From Candidatus Cloacimonetes bacterium HGW-Cloacimonetes-2 (GTDB lineage: Bacteria > Cloacimonadota > Cloacimonadia > Cloacimonadales > Cloacimonadaceae), in assembly GCA_002842035.1 (NCBI GenBank), contig PHBP01000008.1:47588-111587 (forward strand): a DNA stretch of 64,000 nt, written 5' to 3'. Every line of letters starts with the position of its first letter. Position 1 is the stretch's first letter. This document shows, one piece after another, positions 27,673 to 35,729 of the stretch. The notes under the pieces are model-generated. The model was not told the DNA's origin, did no database searches, and saw nothing but the letters and a program-made list of their open reading frames with translations. The translations under genes were made by a program, and so were the position numbers.

Positions 27673-28017
27673 ATGGTTTTATACACAATAGTGCTGATCA
27701 TACACCTGCTGGTATGCATTGCGTTGGTGCTTGTCATCCTCGCGCAGACCTCCAAGGGTGGTCTGGATGCAAATCTGGGCGGTGCCGCAATGAATGTCTT
27801 CGGTGGCAGTGGTGCCTCCGCGTTCTTGCGCAAAGCTACTCAGATCCTGGGCCTTGTCTTTGTCGTTACCTGCGTCTCCATGGCTTTCCTCGTGAAAGAT
27901 ATGGGCTCAGTTAACGTAAACGACGTCCAAAGCCGCCAGAAGAAGATCGACGCAGCTCAGGAAGCTCCCAAGGCTCCTGCTGCTCAACCGGTTCAACCGG
28001 CTGCACAGCCCCAATAA
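27673..28017 (+). CDS. secG: Protein-export membrane protein SecG
   Basis: 114 residues. SecG is the small subunit of the SecYEG channel. Two membrane helices (about 3-25 and 55-75) flank the conserved cytoplasmic loop QTSKGGLDANLGGAAMNVFG, and FLRKATQILGLVF starts the second helix. The C-terminus is an Ala/Pro/Gln-rich tail, common in this protein. The ATG is preceded by AAGGAATAAATA. A tRNA gene starts 7 bp after the stop, so they share a transcript. Confidence 0.95.
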   Translation: MVLYTIVLIIHLLVCIALVLVILAQTSKGGLDANLGGAAMNVFGGSGASAFLRKATQILGLVFVVTCVSMAFLVKDMGSVNVNDVQSRQKKIDAAQEAPKAPAAQPVQPAAQPQ

Positions 28018-28024
28018 GTTTCCC

Positions 28025-28113
28025 GCAGAAGTGGTGGAATTTGGCAGACACGCAAGACTAAGGATCTTGTGCCTGTAACGGGTGTGCGGGTTCGAGTCCC
28101 GCCTTCTGCACCA
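28025..28113 (+). tRNA. tRNA-Leu with anticodon AAG, CCA encoded
   Basis: The acceptor stem GCAGAAG pairs with CTTCTGC, followed by encoded ACCA. There is a class II long variable arm, a T arm GCGGG-TTCGAGT-CCCGC and an anticodon arm CAAGA-CTAAGGA-TCTTG. In the 7-base loop T33 precedes AAG, giving a leucine anticodon for CUU. A34 anticodons outside tRNA-Arg are unusual in bacteria and would require deamination to inosine to read CUC. Confidence 0.93.
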
Positions 28114-28118
28114 ATCAT

Positions 28119-28148
28119 AGCGCTCTCAATCGAGAGCGCTTTCTTTTT
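28119..28148 (+). terminator. Rho-independent terminator after secG-tRNA-Leu
   Basis: AGCGCTCTC (28119-28127) pairs with GAGAGCGCT (28132-28140) around a 4-base loop, followed by TTCTTTTT. Confidence 0.9.
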
Positions 28149-28184
28149 GGCCACAAGAATCCCTGGGCTTTCTCCAAGTATCGA

Positions 28185-28190
28185 TTGACA
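28185..28190 (+). promoter_or_regulatory. Candidate -35 element (TTGACA) of the first kbl
   Basis: TTGACA lies 62 bp before the ATG at 28247. At 17 bp the -10 position reads GAGTAT. Confidence 0.45.
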
Positions 28191-28246
28191 AAAAGCAGTT
28201 CCCCAACGAGTATGCACGTACATTACTTTTTCAGTGAGGTATCAAG

Positions 28247-29494
28247 ATGGCATACACAGAGCAAACACAGGCTGCCTTTAGGGAAGTCCTCGACAACCTG
28301 CAAAGCGCAGGAATCTTTAAACAAGAACGCTATATCCACTCCCTCCAGGATGCAGAGATAGAGGTGGAATTCCCTCCCGGTGCTCCACTCAAGAAGCTGA
28401 TCAATATCTGCGCCAATAACTACCTGGGATTGTCCAGCCATCCTGAAGTGATCAAGGCTGCTCACGCCGGATTGGATGCAAGAGGCTATGGGATGTCATC
28501 CGTGAGGTTCATCTGCGGCACACAGGATATCCACAAAGAGCTGGAAGCAAGGGTCAGCCGGTTCCTCGGCACTGAAGATACCATCCTCTTTCCTTCCTGT
28601 TTGGATGCCAATGCGGGAGTCTTTGAAGCCATCCTTGGCGAAGAAGACGTAATGATCTCAGACCGTCTGGTGCATGCCTCCCTGATCGATGGAATCAGGC
28701 TCTGCAAAGCTGAGAAGGACACTTTCAAACACGCAGACCTCAAGCACCTCGAAGACAAACTGATCCTCCACAAAGACAAGCGCCACAAGCTGGTAATCAC
28801 CGATGGTGTCTATTCAATGGATGGTGATATGGCGGATCTTGCCGGGATGGTGGAGCTCTGTGAGCGCTATGGAGCGATGCTCCTGGTGGATGATTCCCAT
28901 GCCACCGGCTTCATCGGGGAGACAGGACGCGGCACTCACGAGAAGTGTGGTGTAATGGGCAAAGTGGATATCATCACCACAACCTTTGGCAAAGGTCTGG
29001 GCGGTGCTTCCGGTGGATGTGTCTCAGGGCGCAAGGAGATCGTTGAGCTCTGCCGCCAAAAAGCCAGACCATACCTCTTTTCAAATACTATCGCACCCCC
29101 GGTTGTTGCAGGAGTAATCAAAGTATTGGAGCTACTTTCTGATACCACCGAAAGACGTGACAAGCTGGAGCAAAACTCCATCTGGTGGCGCAAAAGCCTG
29201 GCTGAGGCTGGTTTTATCCTTCAACCGGGAGACACACCCATCGTGCCAGTGATGCTCTTCAATGCCAAGCTCTCCCAGGATTTTGCCCGCGATCTCTACG
29301 AAGAAGGCGTCTATGCCATCGGCTTCTTCTTCCCAGTCGTTCCACAAGGCAAAGCCCGTATCCGCACCCAGATCTCCGCTGCTCACGAGATGCACCACTT
29401 GGAAAAAGCTCTGGATGCCTTCATCAAGATAGGCAAAAAGTACGATATCCTTGGCAAGACCAAAAACGAGATCACAGATCACTACGGTCTCTGA
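28247..29494 (+). CDS. kbl: Glycine C-acetyltransferase paralogue 1 (2-amino-3-ketobutyrate CoA ligase)
   Basis: 415 residues. A PLP-dependent alpha-oxoamine synthase that splits 2-amino-3-ketobutyrate with CoA into glycine and acetyl-CoA in threonine breakdown. CANNYLGLSSHPEV, FICGTQDIHKELE, LVDDSHATGFIGETGRGT and the PLP lysine K249 in TTFGKGLGG are present. It has an N-terminal and a C-terminal extension compared with paralogue 2. No threonine dehydrogenase lies next to it. GAGGT precedes the ATG. Confidence 0.9.
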   Translation: MAYTEQTQAAFREVLDNLQSAGIFKQERYIHSLQDAEIEVEFPPGAPLKKLINICANNYLGLSSHPEVIKAAHAGLDARGYGMSSVRFICGTQDIHKELEARVSRFLGTEDTILFPSCLDANAGVFEAILGEEDVMISDRLVHASLIDGIRLCKAEKDTFKHADLKHLEDKLILHKDKRHKLVITDGVYSMDGDMADLAGMVELCERYGAMLLVDDSHATGFIGETGRGTHEKCGVMGKVDIITTTFGKGLGGASGGCVSGRKEIVELCRQKARPYLFSNTIAPPVVAGVIKVLELLSDTTERRDKLEQNSIWWRKSLAEAGFILQPGDTPIVPVMLFNAKLSQDFARDLYEEGVYAIGFFFPVVPQGKARIRTQISAAHEMHHLEKALDAFIKIGKKYDILGKTKNEITDHYGL

Positions 29495-29541
29495 GACTAC
29501 AGATACAACAGCTTTTCTGCACCAAAGCTCCGGGAATTTGA

Positions 29542-29547
29542 TTGACA
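29542..29547 (+). promoter_or_regulatory. Candidate -35 element (TTGACA) of the second kbl
   Basis: TTGACA lies 66 bp before the ATG at 29608. Its presence suggests the second kbl can be expressed apart from the first. Confidence 0.4.
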
Positions 29548-29607
29548 AAAAAGCCACAGAGCTTTTGCAGGATGCACAAGATATTATCATTACGAGGTAA
29601 GCAAGCA

Positions 29608-30798
29608 ATGTCCAAACAGATTCTTACAGACATCCGAACTCAGTTACAAGCCATTCGCGAAGCCGGCACCTACAAGACAGAGCGTGTCCTGGGCTCGCCC
29701 CAATCAGCTGATATCCGCCTCAGCGACGGCAGTAAAGTGATCAACTTTTGTGCCAACAACTATCTGGGCTTGGCAAACAATCCCGATCTGATCCAGGCAG
29801 CCAAAGAGACTATGGATTCCTGGGGCTTGGGACTGGCCTCCGTGCGCTTTATCTGCGGCACCCAAAGCATCCACAAAGAGCTGGAAGCAAAGATAGCACA
29901 ATTCCTCGGAACAGAGGATACCATCCTCTTTTCCTCCTGCTTTGATGCCAATGGCGGTGTTTTTGAGCCCCTATTGGGTGACGATTCCGCCATCATCTCC
30001 GATGCTTTGAATCACGCCTCCATCATAGACGGAGTAAGGCTCTGCAAGGCTCAACGCTACCGCTATGCACATTCAAACATGGCAGAACTGGAAACAGCTC
30101 TAAAGGAATCAGCCAATGCCAAATACCGCCTGATCGTGACCGATGGCGTCTTCTCAATGGATGGCGACATTGCAAAGCTAAAGGAAATCTGCGACCTGGC
30201 AGAGCGCTACAACGCCCTCGTGATGGTCGATGATTCCCACGCTACGGGATATATTGGCGAGACCGGCCGCGGCACAGCCGAGCACTGCGGTGTGATGGGC
30301 AGGGTCGATCTGATCAGCACAACCTTTGGCAAAGCTCTGGGTGGCTCCTCCGGTGGCTGCATCTCCGGTCACAAAGAGATCATCGATCTCCTGCGCCAAC
30401 GCTCGCGTCCCTACCTGTTTTCCAATACCGTCGCTCCTCCCATCGTAGGCGCAGTGATGAAGGTCCTCGAAATGCTCACAGCCAGCAATGCCCTGCGCAA
30501 TATCGTGGTCGCCAATGCCAAGTATTTCCGCGACGCTATGCAAGCAGCCGGATTTGATCTGGTTCCCGGCGATACCGCAATTGTCCCTGTGATGATCTAT
30601 GACGAGCCCCTGGCTGTCAAGATGGCAGATAGACTCCTTGCCGAAGGGATCTACGTGATCGGCTTTACCTATCCCGTCGTACCGCTGGGTAAAGCACGCA
30701 TCCGTGTCCAGCTATCCGCTGCTCACAACAAGGCACATCTGGACAAAGCCATCGCTGCCTTCACCAAAGTAGGCAAAGAACTGGGAATCATTAAATAA
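29608..30798 (+). CDS. kbl: Glycine C-acetyltransferase paralogue 2
   Basis: 396 residues from ATG 29608 (site GAGGTAAGC); this is the canonical Kbl length. A longer frame from 29542 would start in the promoter. The same motifs as in paralogue 1 are found, with PLP lysine K242 in TTFGKALGG and DDSHATGYIGETGRGTAEHCG. The two proteins are similar along their whole length, so this is a tandem duplication that has diverged. Which one takes 2-amino-3-ketobutyrate cannot be told from sequence. Confidence 0.92.
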   Translation: MSKQILTDIRTQLQAIREAGTYKTERVLGSPQSADIRLSDGSKVINFCANNYLGLANNPDLIQAAKETMDSWGLGLASVRFICGTQSIHKELEAKIAQFLGTEDTILFSSCFDANGGVFEPLLGDDSAIISDALNHASIIDGVRLCKAQRYRYAHSNMAELETALKESANAKYRLIVTDGVFSMDGDIAKLKEICDLAERYNALVMVDDSHATGYIGETGRGTAEHCGVMGRVDLISTTFGKALGGSSGGCISGHKEIIDLLRQRSRPYLFSNTVAPPIVGAVMKVLEMLTASNALRNIVVANAKYFRDAMQAAGFDLVPGDTAIVPVMIYDEPLAVKMADRLLAEGIYVIGFTYPVVPLGKARIRVQLSAAHNKAHLDKAIAAFTKVGKELGIIK

Positions 30799-30804
30799 TA
30801 CGCT

Positions 30805-31638
30805 ATGCCAAAAGGACGGCTCTATCTGGTTCCGACCCCGGTCGGCAATCTCGGCGATATGACACTGAGGGCGATTGAAACCCTCAGGAATGTAGCCCTG
30901 ATAGCCGCGGAAGATACCAGAACCGCCCGCAAACTGCTCAATCATTTTGAGATCGCTGCGCCCAAGCTGATCAGTTACCACAAATTCAGCGAAAAGAGCC
31001 GCAGCCCGGAAATACTGGGCGTTCTGACCCGTGGAGAGGATGTCGCAATCGTCTCCGATGCCGGATCGCCCGGAATTTCCGATCCTGCCGAGATCATCGT
31101 AAAAGATGCTATTGCCCGGGGCTTTGAGGTGATAGCTCTCCCCGGCGCTACAGCCCTAATCCCTGCCCTCACCGCCAGCGGCCTGCCCTGCGGAGCCTTC
31201 CTTTTTCTGGGCTTCCTCCCCACTCACAGCCGGGAACGCAAAGACATCCTCAAACAGATCAAAGACAGCCCGGTCACTGCTATCCTCTACGAAGCTCCCC
31301 ACCGGCTTAGAACTACTCTAACCGAGCTATACAAAGCCATCGGCAAGCGCAAAGTCGTGATCGCACGTGAGATCAGCAAGATCTACGAGGAGTATATCCG
31401 CGGTAATCTGGATGATGTCCTTGAGGACTATCAGGTCACCGAAAAGGGTGAATTCGTTATCCTGATCGAAGCCATTGCTCCGGATTCTGCCCCTGATCCC
31501 CTAGCACTCAAGAGCCTGATCCTGGCAGAGCTGGAGAGCGGCAAAAGCCCCAGCGAGATAGTTAAAGCCCTCAGCCCCGACTACCCCAAAAACCTGATCT
31601 ACAAATTGATCCTGGAGATGAAGGAGCACAAAGCTTGA
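30805..31638 (+). CDS. rsmI: 16S rRNA (cytidine-1402-2'-O)-methyltransferase
   Basis: 277 residues of the tetrapyrrole-methylase fold. Visible are LYLVPTPVGNLGDMTLRAIETL, AEDTRTARKLLNHF, VSDAGSPGISDPA, LPGATALIPAL and EAPHRLRTTL, all RsmI signatures. The enzyme methylates C1402 in the ribosomal P site. It starts 6 bp after kbl with only a poor ribosome binding site, so translation is probably coupled. Confidence 0.94.
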   Translation: MPKGRLYLVPTPVGNLGDMTLRAIETLRNVALIAAEDTRTARKLLNHFEIAAPKLISYHKFSEKSRSPEILGVLTRGEDVAIVSDAGSPGISDPAEIIVKDAIARGFEVIALPGATALIPALTASGLPCGAFLFLGFLPTHSRERKDILKQIKDSPVTAILYEAPHRLRTTLTELYKAIGKRKVVIAREISKIYEEYIRGNLDDVLEDYQVTEKGEFVILIEAIAPDSAPDPLALKSLILAELESGKSPSEIVKALSPDYPKNLIYKLILEMKEHKA

Positions 31639-32264
31639 AGCGTCCTTACCTGCTCTTTGATTTTGATGGCACGATTGCCAATTCCATCGACATCCTCTAC
31701 AATATAATGAATCAGATGGCTCCCTCCTATGGCTGGGAAGAGATAAGCCCGGACGATTTTGAAGTGATACGTAATATGTCCGCCGCGACCATCATCCGGA
31801 TGGCAGGTTTGCCCTTTTACAAAATCCCTTTCCTGATCCGTAAAGTTTTAAATGAGTACAAGAAACACCTTGCTGATCTGCATCCCTATCCGGGAATCCG
31901 TGAGATGCTGATGCAACTCAAAGACGATGGACTCAATATGGCTCTGCTCAGCTCCAATTCCCGCGCCAATGTGATGAACTTTTTGGATCGCCACGATCTG
32001 CACTATTTTGACTGGGTGGAAGGCACATCCGGGGTATTGCAAAAGCACAACCGGATCAAACGCCAGATCAGGAAACACTGCCTCGACCAAGCCTCCGTGA
32101 TCTATATCGGCGACGAAAGCAGAGACATCGTTGCCTCCAAACGCTGTGGCATCAGAGTCATCTCAGTCACTTGGGGCTTTCATACAGAGCGCATTCTCAA
32201 TCGCTATCAGCCGGATCACATCGTAGCAAGTCCCGCAGAAATCCCGGAGCTACTAAAGCTATAG
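31635..32264 (+). CDS. HAD-superfamily phosphatase (phosphoglycolate phosphatase-like)
   Basis: 209 residues. The nucleophile motif DFDGTIANS is at the N-terminus, followed by a helical cap, a motif II Ser (LLSSNSR), the motif III Lys near KHNRIKRQ and the acidic IYIGDESRDIVAS. It is similar in length and layout to Gph. The start is TTG at 31635, overlapping the rsmI stop (TTGA). Substrate unknown. Confidence 0.88.
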   Translation: MKRPYLLFDFDGTIANSIDILYNIMNQMAPSYGWEEISPDDFEVIRNMSAATIIRMAGLPFYKIPFLIRKVLNEYKKHLADLHPYPGIREMLMQLKDDGLNMALLSSNSRANVMNFLDRHDLHYFDWVEGTSGVLQKHNRIKRQIRKHCLDQASVIYIGDESRDIVASKRCGIRVISVTWGFHTERILNRYQPDHIVASPAEIPELLKL

Positions 32265-32396
32265 CCCTGCTTTCGGAGAGGGATTATTGCCCGGGAACCC
32301 GTGATGGACGGGATGTAGATCTGGCAGTTTCAGATAGGAACTATGAACAATGTCAAACTTCATCACTCAAACACTCCACCACCCCGAAGCACTCCC

Positions 32397-32617
32397 TGCT
32401 TGAATTCACTGGAGATCCTCTGGTGATCCCCTAGTGATCCCCTAGTGGCGACAAGGGAATCGCCAGAGTAATGCCAGGGTTTTGCCTGTACTTTCAAAGG
32501 GGGAGCTTTTACAAGGAGTAAAGGAGAAAGGAGGGCATCACGCGCTGTGAGGAAGTGGTGGAAGTAGGAGCGACATCCTGTCGCTCAGTTTCTGTGCGTC
32601 AAGATGACGCACCCACA
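32397..32617 (+). repeat. Dispersed element, copy C (iterons plus REP-like pair)
   Basis: Three 11-bp units lie at 32414-32424, 32425-32435 and 32436-32446, followed by GGCGAC. A shared middle section with GGGTTTTGCC and ACAAGGAGTAAA follows. Two hairpins end the element, GAGCGACA-TCC-TGTCGCTC (32568-32586) and TGCGTCA-AGA-TGACGCA (32594-32611), then CCCACA. The outer stem is damaged on the left. The rest of the 32265-32846 gap shows no gene. Confidence 0.85.
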
Positions 32618-32770
32618 AAAGGTGCAGAAGTGACGGGCAGAGTCCTGTCGAATAGACGGCAGTGCTTCAGGATAAGTAAGCTTAGTGCCTGTAGGGGATT
32701 CATTTGAGTGTAAGATAGCAGGGAGATTGCTCTCATTCAAGGAATTTAGTCCACAGACAAATCATTGATC

Positions 32771-32776
32771 TTGACA
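32771..32776 (+). promoter_or_regulatory. TTGACA element upstream of the first pilin
   Basis: TTGACA lies 76 bp before the ATG at 32847. It may be a sigma-70-type -35 element acting beside the sigma-54 candidate at 32792. Confidence 0.3.
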
Positions 32777-32791
32777 AGAACTGACCTGTAT

Positions 32792-32807
32792 TGGAATAAG
32801 CCTTGCA
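32792..32807 (+). promoter_or_regulatory. Candidate sigma-54 promoter of the first pilin
   Basis: TGGAATAAGCCTTGCA has the required GG-N10-GC spacing and a perfect TTGCA -12 box; the -24 box keeps TGG but not CAC. It lies 40 bp before the ATG. Confidence 0.5.
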
Positions 32808-32846
32808 TATAATTATAGAAAAACGAAGTCCGAAAAGGATAAAAAA

Positions 32847-33287
32847 ATGGGAACGCAACAAGTACTAATGCTAGTGATTGGTGTCATAATCGTGGGTGTG
32901 GCTATAGCCGTAGGCATATCGATGTTTAGCGGCTCTGCGTACAATGCCAATGTCCAGGCTATCACGTCTGAACTGGCTAATATGCGGGCTCAGGCAGACC
33001 AGTACTGGAGACTCCCGGCAGATTTGGGCGGAGCCGGCCAGGATATGTTGCGTACTAATATGAATAGCTTGGGAAGCATAATGGGCTTTGAAGACAGTGG
33101 AGATGGTACTCTGAGCTACAAATCTGGCAACGGAGAGTACCGACTCTCAAACCTTACCGATACAAGTGTAACAATACTGTGTTTGGGGGCAGAGAAGAAG
33201 GGGTCAAAATACCCCTATGTAACCTACACCTTCGATTTCCTTGCGGATGGTGGAACAGTGGATATCAGCGCTGCCGAGGGCTTCTAG
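32847..33287 (+). CDS. Small pilin-like protein, paralogue 1 (MGTQQ family)
   Basis: 146 residues beginning MGTQQVLMLVIGVIIVGVAI, a long hydrophobic N-terminal helix as in type IV pilins, then a charged helix (ITSELANMRAQADQYW) and a beta-rich C-terminal part. The leader is at most two residues (MG), and the conserved pilin Glu5 is missing. The related gene at 33733 shares the same start and the PADxGGAG motif. It lies upstream of PilC/PilB genes. I infer a major or minor pilin; cleavage by a peptidase is unproven. Confidence 0.75.
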   Translation: MGTQQVLMLVIGVIIVGVAIAVGISMFSGSAYNANVQAITSELANMRAQADQYWRLPADLGGAGQDMLRTNMNSLGSIMGFEDSGDGTLSYKSGNGEYRLSNLTDTSVTILCLGAEKKGSKYPYVTYTFDFLADGGTVDISAAEGF

Positions 33288-33632
33288 AACCACCAGATCT
33301 GGGCATTCGTAGCTGAATTACCTATCAGGAAACAAGTCTCTTCTCAGAGGCTTGACATATCCACTAAAACACATACTCCCAAAGCAAGATACCAATCAGT
33401 ACCTCACTTCAAAGCCAACTTTTCCTACCAGGACCTTAACACCCATATTATTGCTGTTGTCATAAAGCTACACCGGCTAAATATACGTTGCTATAATACC
33501 ACGACCATAGAATCTCGACTCTGAAGATAATCTGCTACGACAAGCGTTTCAGAAAATTTTTCTTATCGCTTATACATTGTTTTTCAGGGACTTACGAACC
33601 TGGTTTTGATGTTTGGAAGTTTTTCTACGCAT
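33288..33632. other. AT-richer gap between the two pilin genes
   Basis: No ORF with a plausible start, no tRNA and no repeat. It holds a TTGACA at 33352 with no gene in range. The region may carry upstream binding sites for a sigma-54 activator, but none is identifiable by eye. Confidence 0.45.
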
Positions 33633-33648
33633 TGGCACAATCAATGCG
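33633..33648 (+). promoter_or_regulatory. Candidate sigma-54 promoter of the second pilin
   Basis: TGGCACAATCAATGCG contains the full -24 box TGGCAC and the -12 GC at exact GG-N10-GC spacing. A transcript from here would have a leader of about 75 nt, which includes a small CCGCA-CTGCGG hairpin (33666-33676). Confidence 0.65.
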
Positions 33649-33732
33649 TTATGGTATATCAACTGCCGCACTGCGGTGGTAAAAAAAATAGTGTGAACCC
33701 AAAAAATACTCAATACAAAAAGGAGATCAACA

Positions 33733-34179
33733 ATGGGAACTCAACAAATTCTGCTTATCGTACTGTCCGTTATCATCGTCGGTGTCGCCATCGCCGTTGG
33801 TATCACAATGTTCCGTAACCAAGCCGTAAACTCCAATGCCCAGCAGCTTGCCGCTGAAGCCACCAACATCCGTAACGAGATCGTACAGTGGTACAAGACT
33901 CCCGCCGATCAAGGTGGAGCCGGTAGAGTTGTCACAGATACCAATATCCCTGTTCTTTTTACAAGAGTCGATGCAAACGGCACCGGTTTGATCAATAAGC
34001 CCAACATTGGTACCTTCCAGGTTTACATTGCTGCTGCTGATACCGCTGTCACCATTGGTGCCCTCGGTGTTGAAAAGAAAGGTAATAACCTCCCGACTTT
34101 CGTAGTTGATTTCAATCTTGCTTCTGGTGAAGTTACCACTGCTACCCCCGACTTTGGTACTGGAATGCCAGGTAACTGA
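33733..34179 (+). CDS. Small pilin-like protein, paralogue 2 (MGTQQ family), probable major pilin
   Basis: 148 residues, starting MGTQQILLIVLSVIIVGVAI and sharing VEKKG and PADQGGAG motifs with paralogue 1. The ATG follows a strong AAAGGAGATC site. A sigma-54 promoter candidate upstream and a hairpin downstream make it a stand-alone, potentially highly expressed unit, which fits a major pilin. Like its paralogue it has no classical GFTLIE prepilin motif and no Glu5. Confidence 0.78.
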   Translation: MGTQQILLIVLSVIIVGVAIAVGITMFRNQAVNSNAQQLAAEATNIRNEIVQWYKTPADQGGAGRVVTDTNIPVLFTRVDANGTGLINKPNIGTFQVYIAAADTAVTIGALGVEKKGNNLPTFVVDFNLASGEVTTATPDFGTGMPGN

Positions 34180-34206
34180 TTCAGTTAGTATTTGAATCAT
34201 AATTTG

Positions 34207-34232
34207 AATGGTCAAGATTTATCTTGACCATT
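34207..34232 (+). terminator. Hairpin after the second pilin gene
   Basis: AATGGTCAAGAT (34207-34218) and ATCTTGACCATT (34221-34232) form a perfect 12-bp stem with a TT loop. Only a weak T-rich tail follows, so it may be a terminator or an mRNA 3' stabiliser. Confidence 0.55.
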
Positions 34233-34380
34233 CTTGTATCAGGATCAAAAGTGGAAATGGGAGGATCAAAGCTATTCATGTGATCTGTAAGCTGCAAGAA
34301 AGTATAGCCGGGATTGATGTTATCAGGAGTTTTACAGGAAATGCTCAGCAGGATCGGCTAGAAAGATTTGGGATGGATAG

Positions 34381-35724
34381 ATGATCTTAGAGTATCGGTT
34401 CAGGGGATACGGACCGCAAGGCAAGCTGGTTCAAGGTAATTTTACCGTCAGCAGCAAGGCTGAAGCCAAGACATATATGGCAAAGCTGGCTCAGAAGTAC
34501 CAGTTGCGTGTGGAATCGCTCGAGAAAAAGAAGGACTTCCTATACTCAGTTTATACTATGGGTAAGAAAGCTCCAATCAAGGGCAGACAGAGTGCCTTTA
34601 CCAAGGAAGAGGTGGAAAGCGCACTTCAAAAAATGGGCTACACCAAGTTCAAGGTTAATCCGGTTCTTTTCGACTTTCCCATCAAACCATCCGGTCAGGA
34701 TGTAATGATGTTTATCAAGCTCTCCACCACGATGCTCAAGGATAAGATGAGCTTTGGACGCATCCTCTCGATGCTGGCGGAAGAGCAGACAAACCGTGCT
34801 ATGCGCGAAGCCCTGGTGCAGATCGAGAATCAGCTTAAAGCCGGTGGCGAGGGAAAAGAAGTCTTTATGCATTACGAGAATGTGTTTGGAAAGTTCCCTG
34901 CCTTTATGCTTGGTCTGGCTACCCGAAGCGGTAATATGGCGGATGTCTTTGAAGCTACCTCCAAATTCATCGAACGTGATATGGAGATCAAAAAGAATAT
35001 CAAGAAAGCCTTGATCTCTCCGCTCTTTGCTGTGCTGGCAACTCTTGCCGCAGTCGTTTACTATGTAGTAAAAATCTTCCCCGCAACCGCGGAGCTCTTT
35101 TTGGCGTACAATATGGACCTCCCCCCGATGACTATGTTTACCCTCGATATGTCGCATTGGCTGGAGAAATGGTGGTGGATTCTGGCAGTAATGGTGCTGA
35201 TCCCGATAGTCGTCATCTGGCGCTGGTGGTCCACTCACAAAGGTAGAATCTGGAGGGACCAGCATATTATCAAGCTGCCTCTGATCGGGCATCTGATCCA
35301 CAAATCCAGTATAGAGATTTACTTTAGGGTATTCGGCACGATCTATGCCGGAGCCGGTGATAATATAGAGACCATCCGCACAGCTGCAGAAGCTTGTCGT
35401 AATGCCTGGATGGAGCAACAGATCAAGACGATTACCATCCCGATGATGCTGCGAGAGGGTGAATCATTTGTGCAGGCGATGGAAGCTGCCGGCATCTTTA
35501 CCAAAACAGCCCTTACACGTCTTAAAACAGGACAGGAAACCGGTAATATCCTGCAGGCTGCCCAGCAGATAGCTACCTATTATGAAGCTGAAACCACATA
35601 CAAGATGAATACTATGATCGAGTATATCCAGACCATCGTATCACTCTTTATCTCGATCGTGATTATGCTGCTTACCGTAGTATCGGCGGAAATCGCGACC
35701 ATCTCACCTCCAACCACGATGTAG
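34381..35724 (+). CDS. pilC: Type IV pilus inner-membrane platform protein PilC (GspF family)
   Basis: 447 residues. An N-terminal domain (about 1-110) precedes two GspF repeats with membrane helices near 215-240, 260-285 and 415-440. Signature segments include FIKLSTTMLKDKMSFGRILSM, PAFMLGLATRSGNMADVF, FRVFGTIYAGAGDN and LKTGQETGNILQAAQQIATYY. PilC is the pilus platform that contacts the ATPases. It starts the long downstream operon. Confidence 0.93.
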   Translation: MILEYRFRGYGPQGKLVQGNFTVSSKAEAKTYMAKLAQKYQLRVESLEKKKDFLYSVYTMGKKAPIKGRQSAFTKEEVESALQKMGYTKFKVNPVLFDFPIKPSGQDVMMFIKLSTTMLKDKMSFGRILSMLAEEQTNRAMREALVQIENQLKAGGEGKEVFMHYENVFGKFPAFMLGLATRSGNMADVFEATSKFIERDMEIKKNIKKALISPLFAVLATLAAVVYYVVKIFPATAELFLAYNMDLPPMTMFTLDMSHWLEKWWWILAVMVLIPIVVIWRWWSTHKGRIWRDQHIIKLPLIGHLIHKSSIEIYFRVFGTIYAGAGDNIETIRTAAEACRNAWMEQQIKTITIPMMLREGESFVQAMEAAGIFTKTALTRLKTGQETGNILQAAQQIATYYEAETTYKMNTMIEYIQTIVSLFISIVIMLLTVVSAEIATISPPTTM

Positions 35725-35729
35725 GAACT

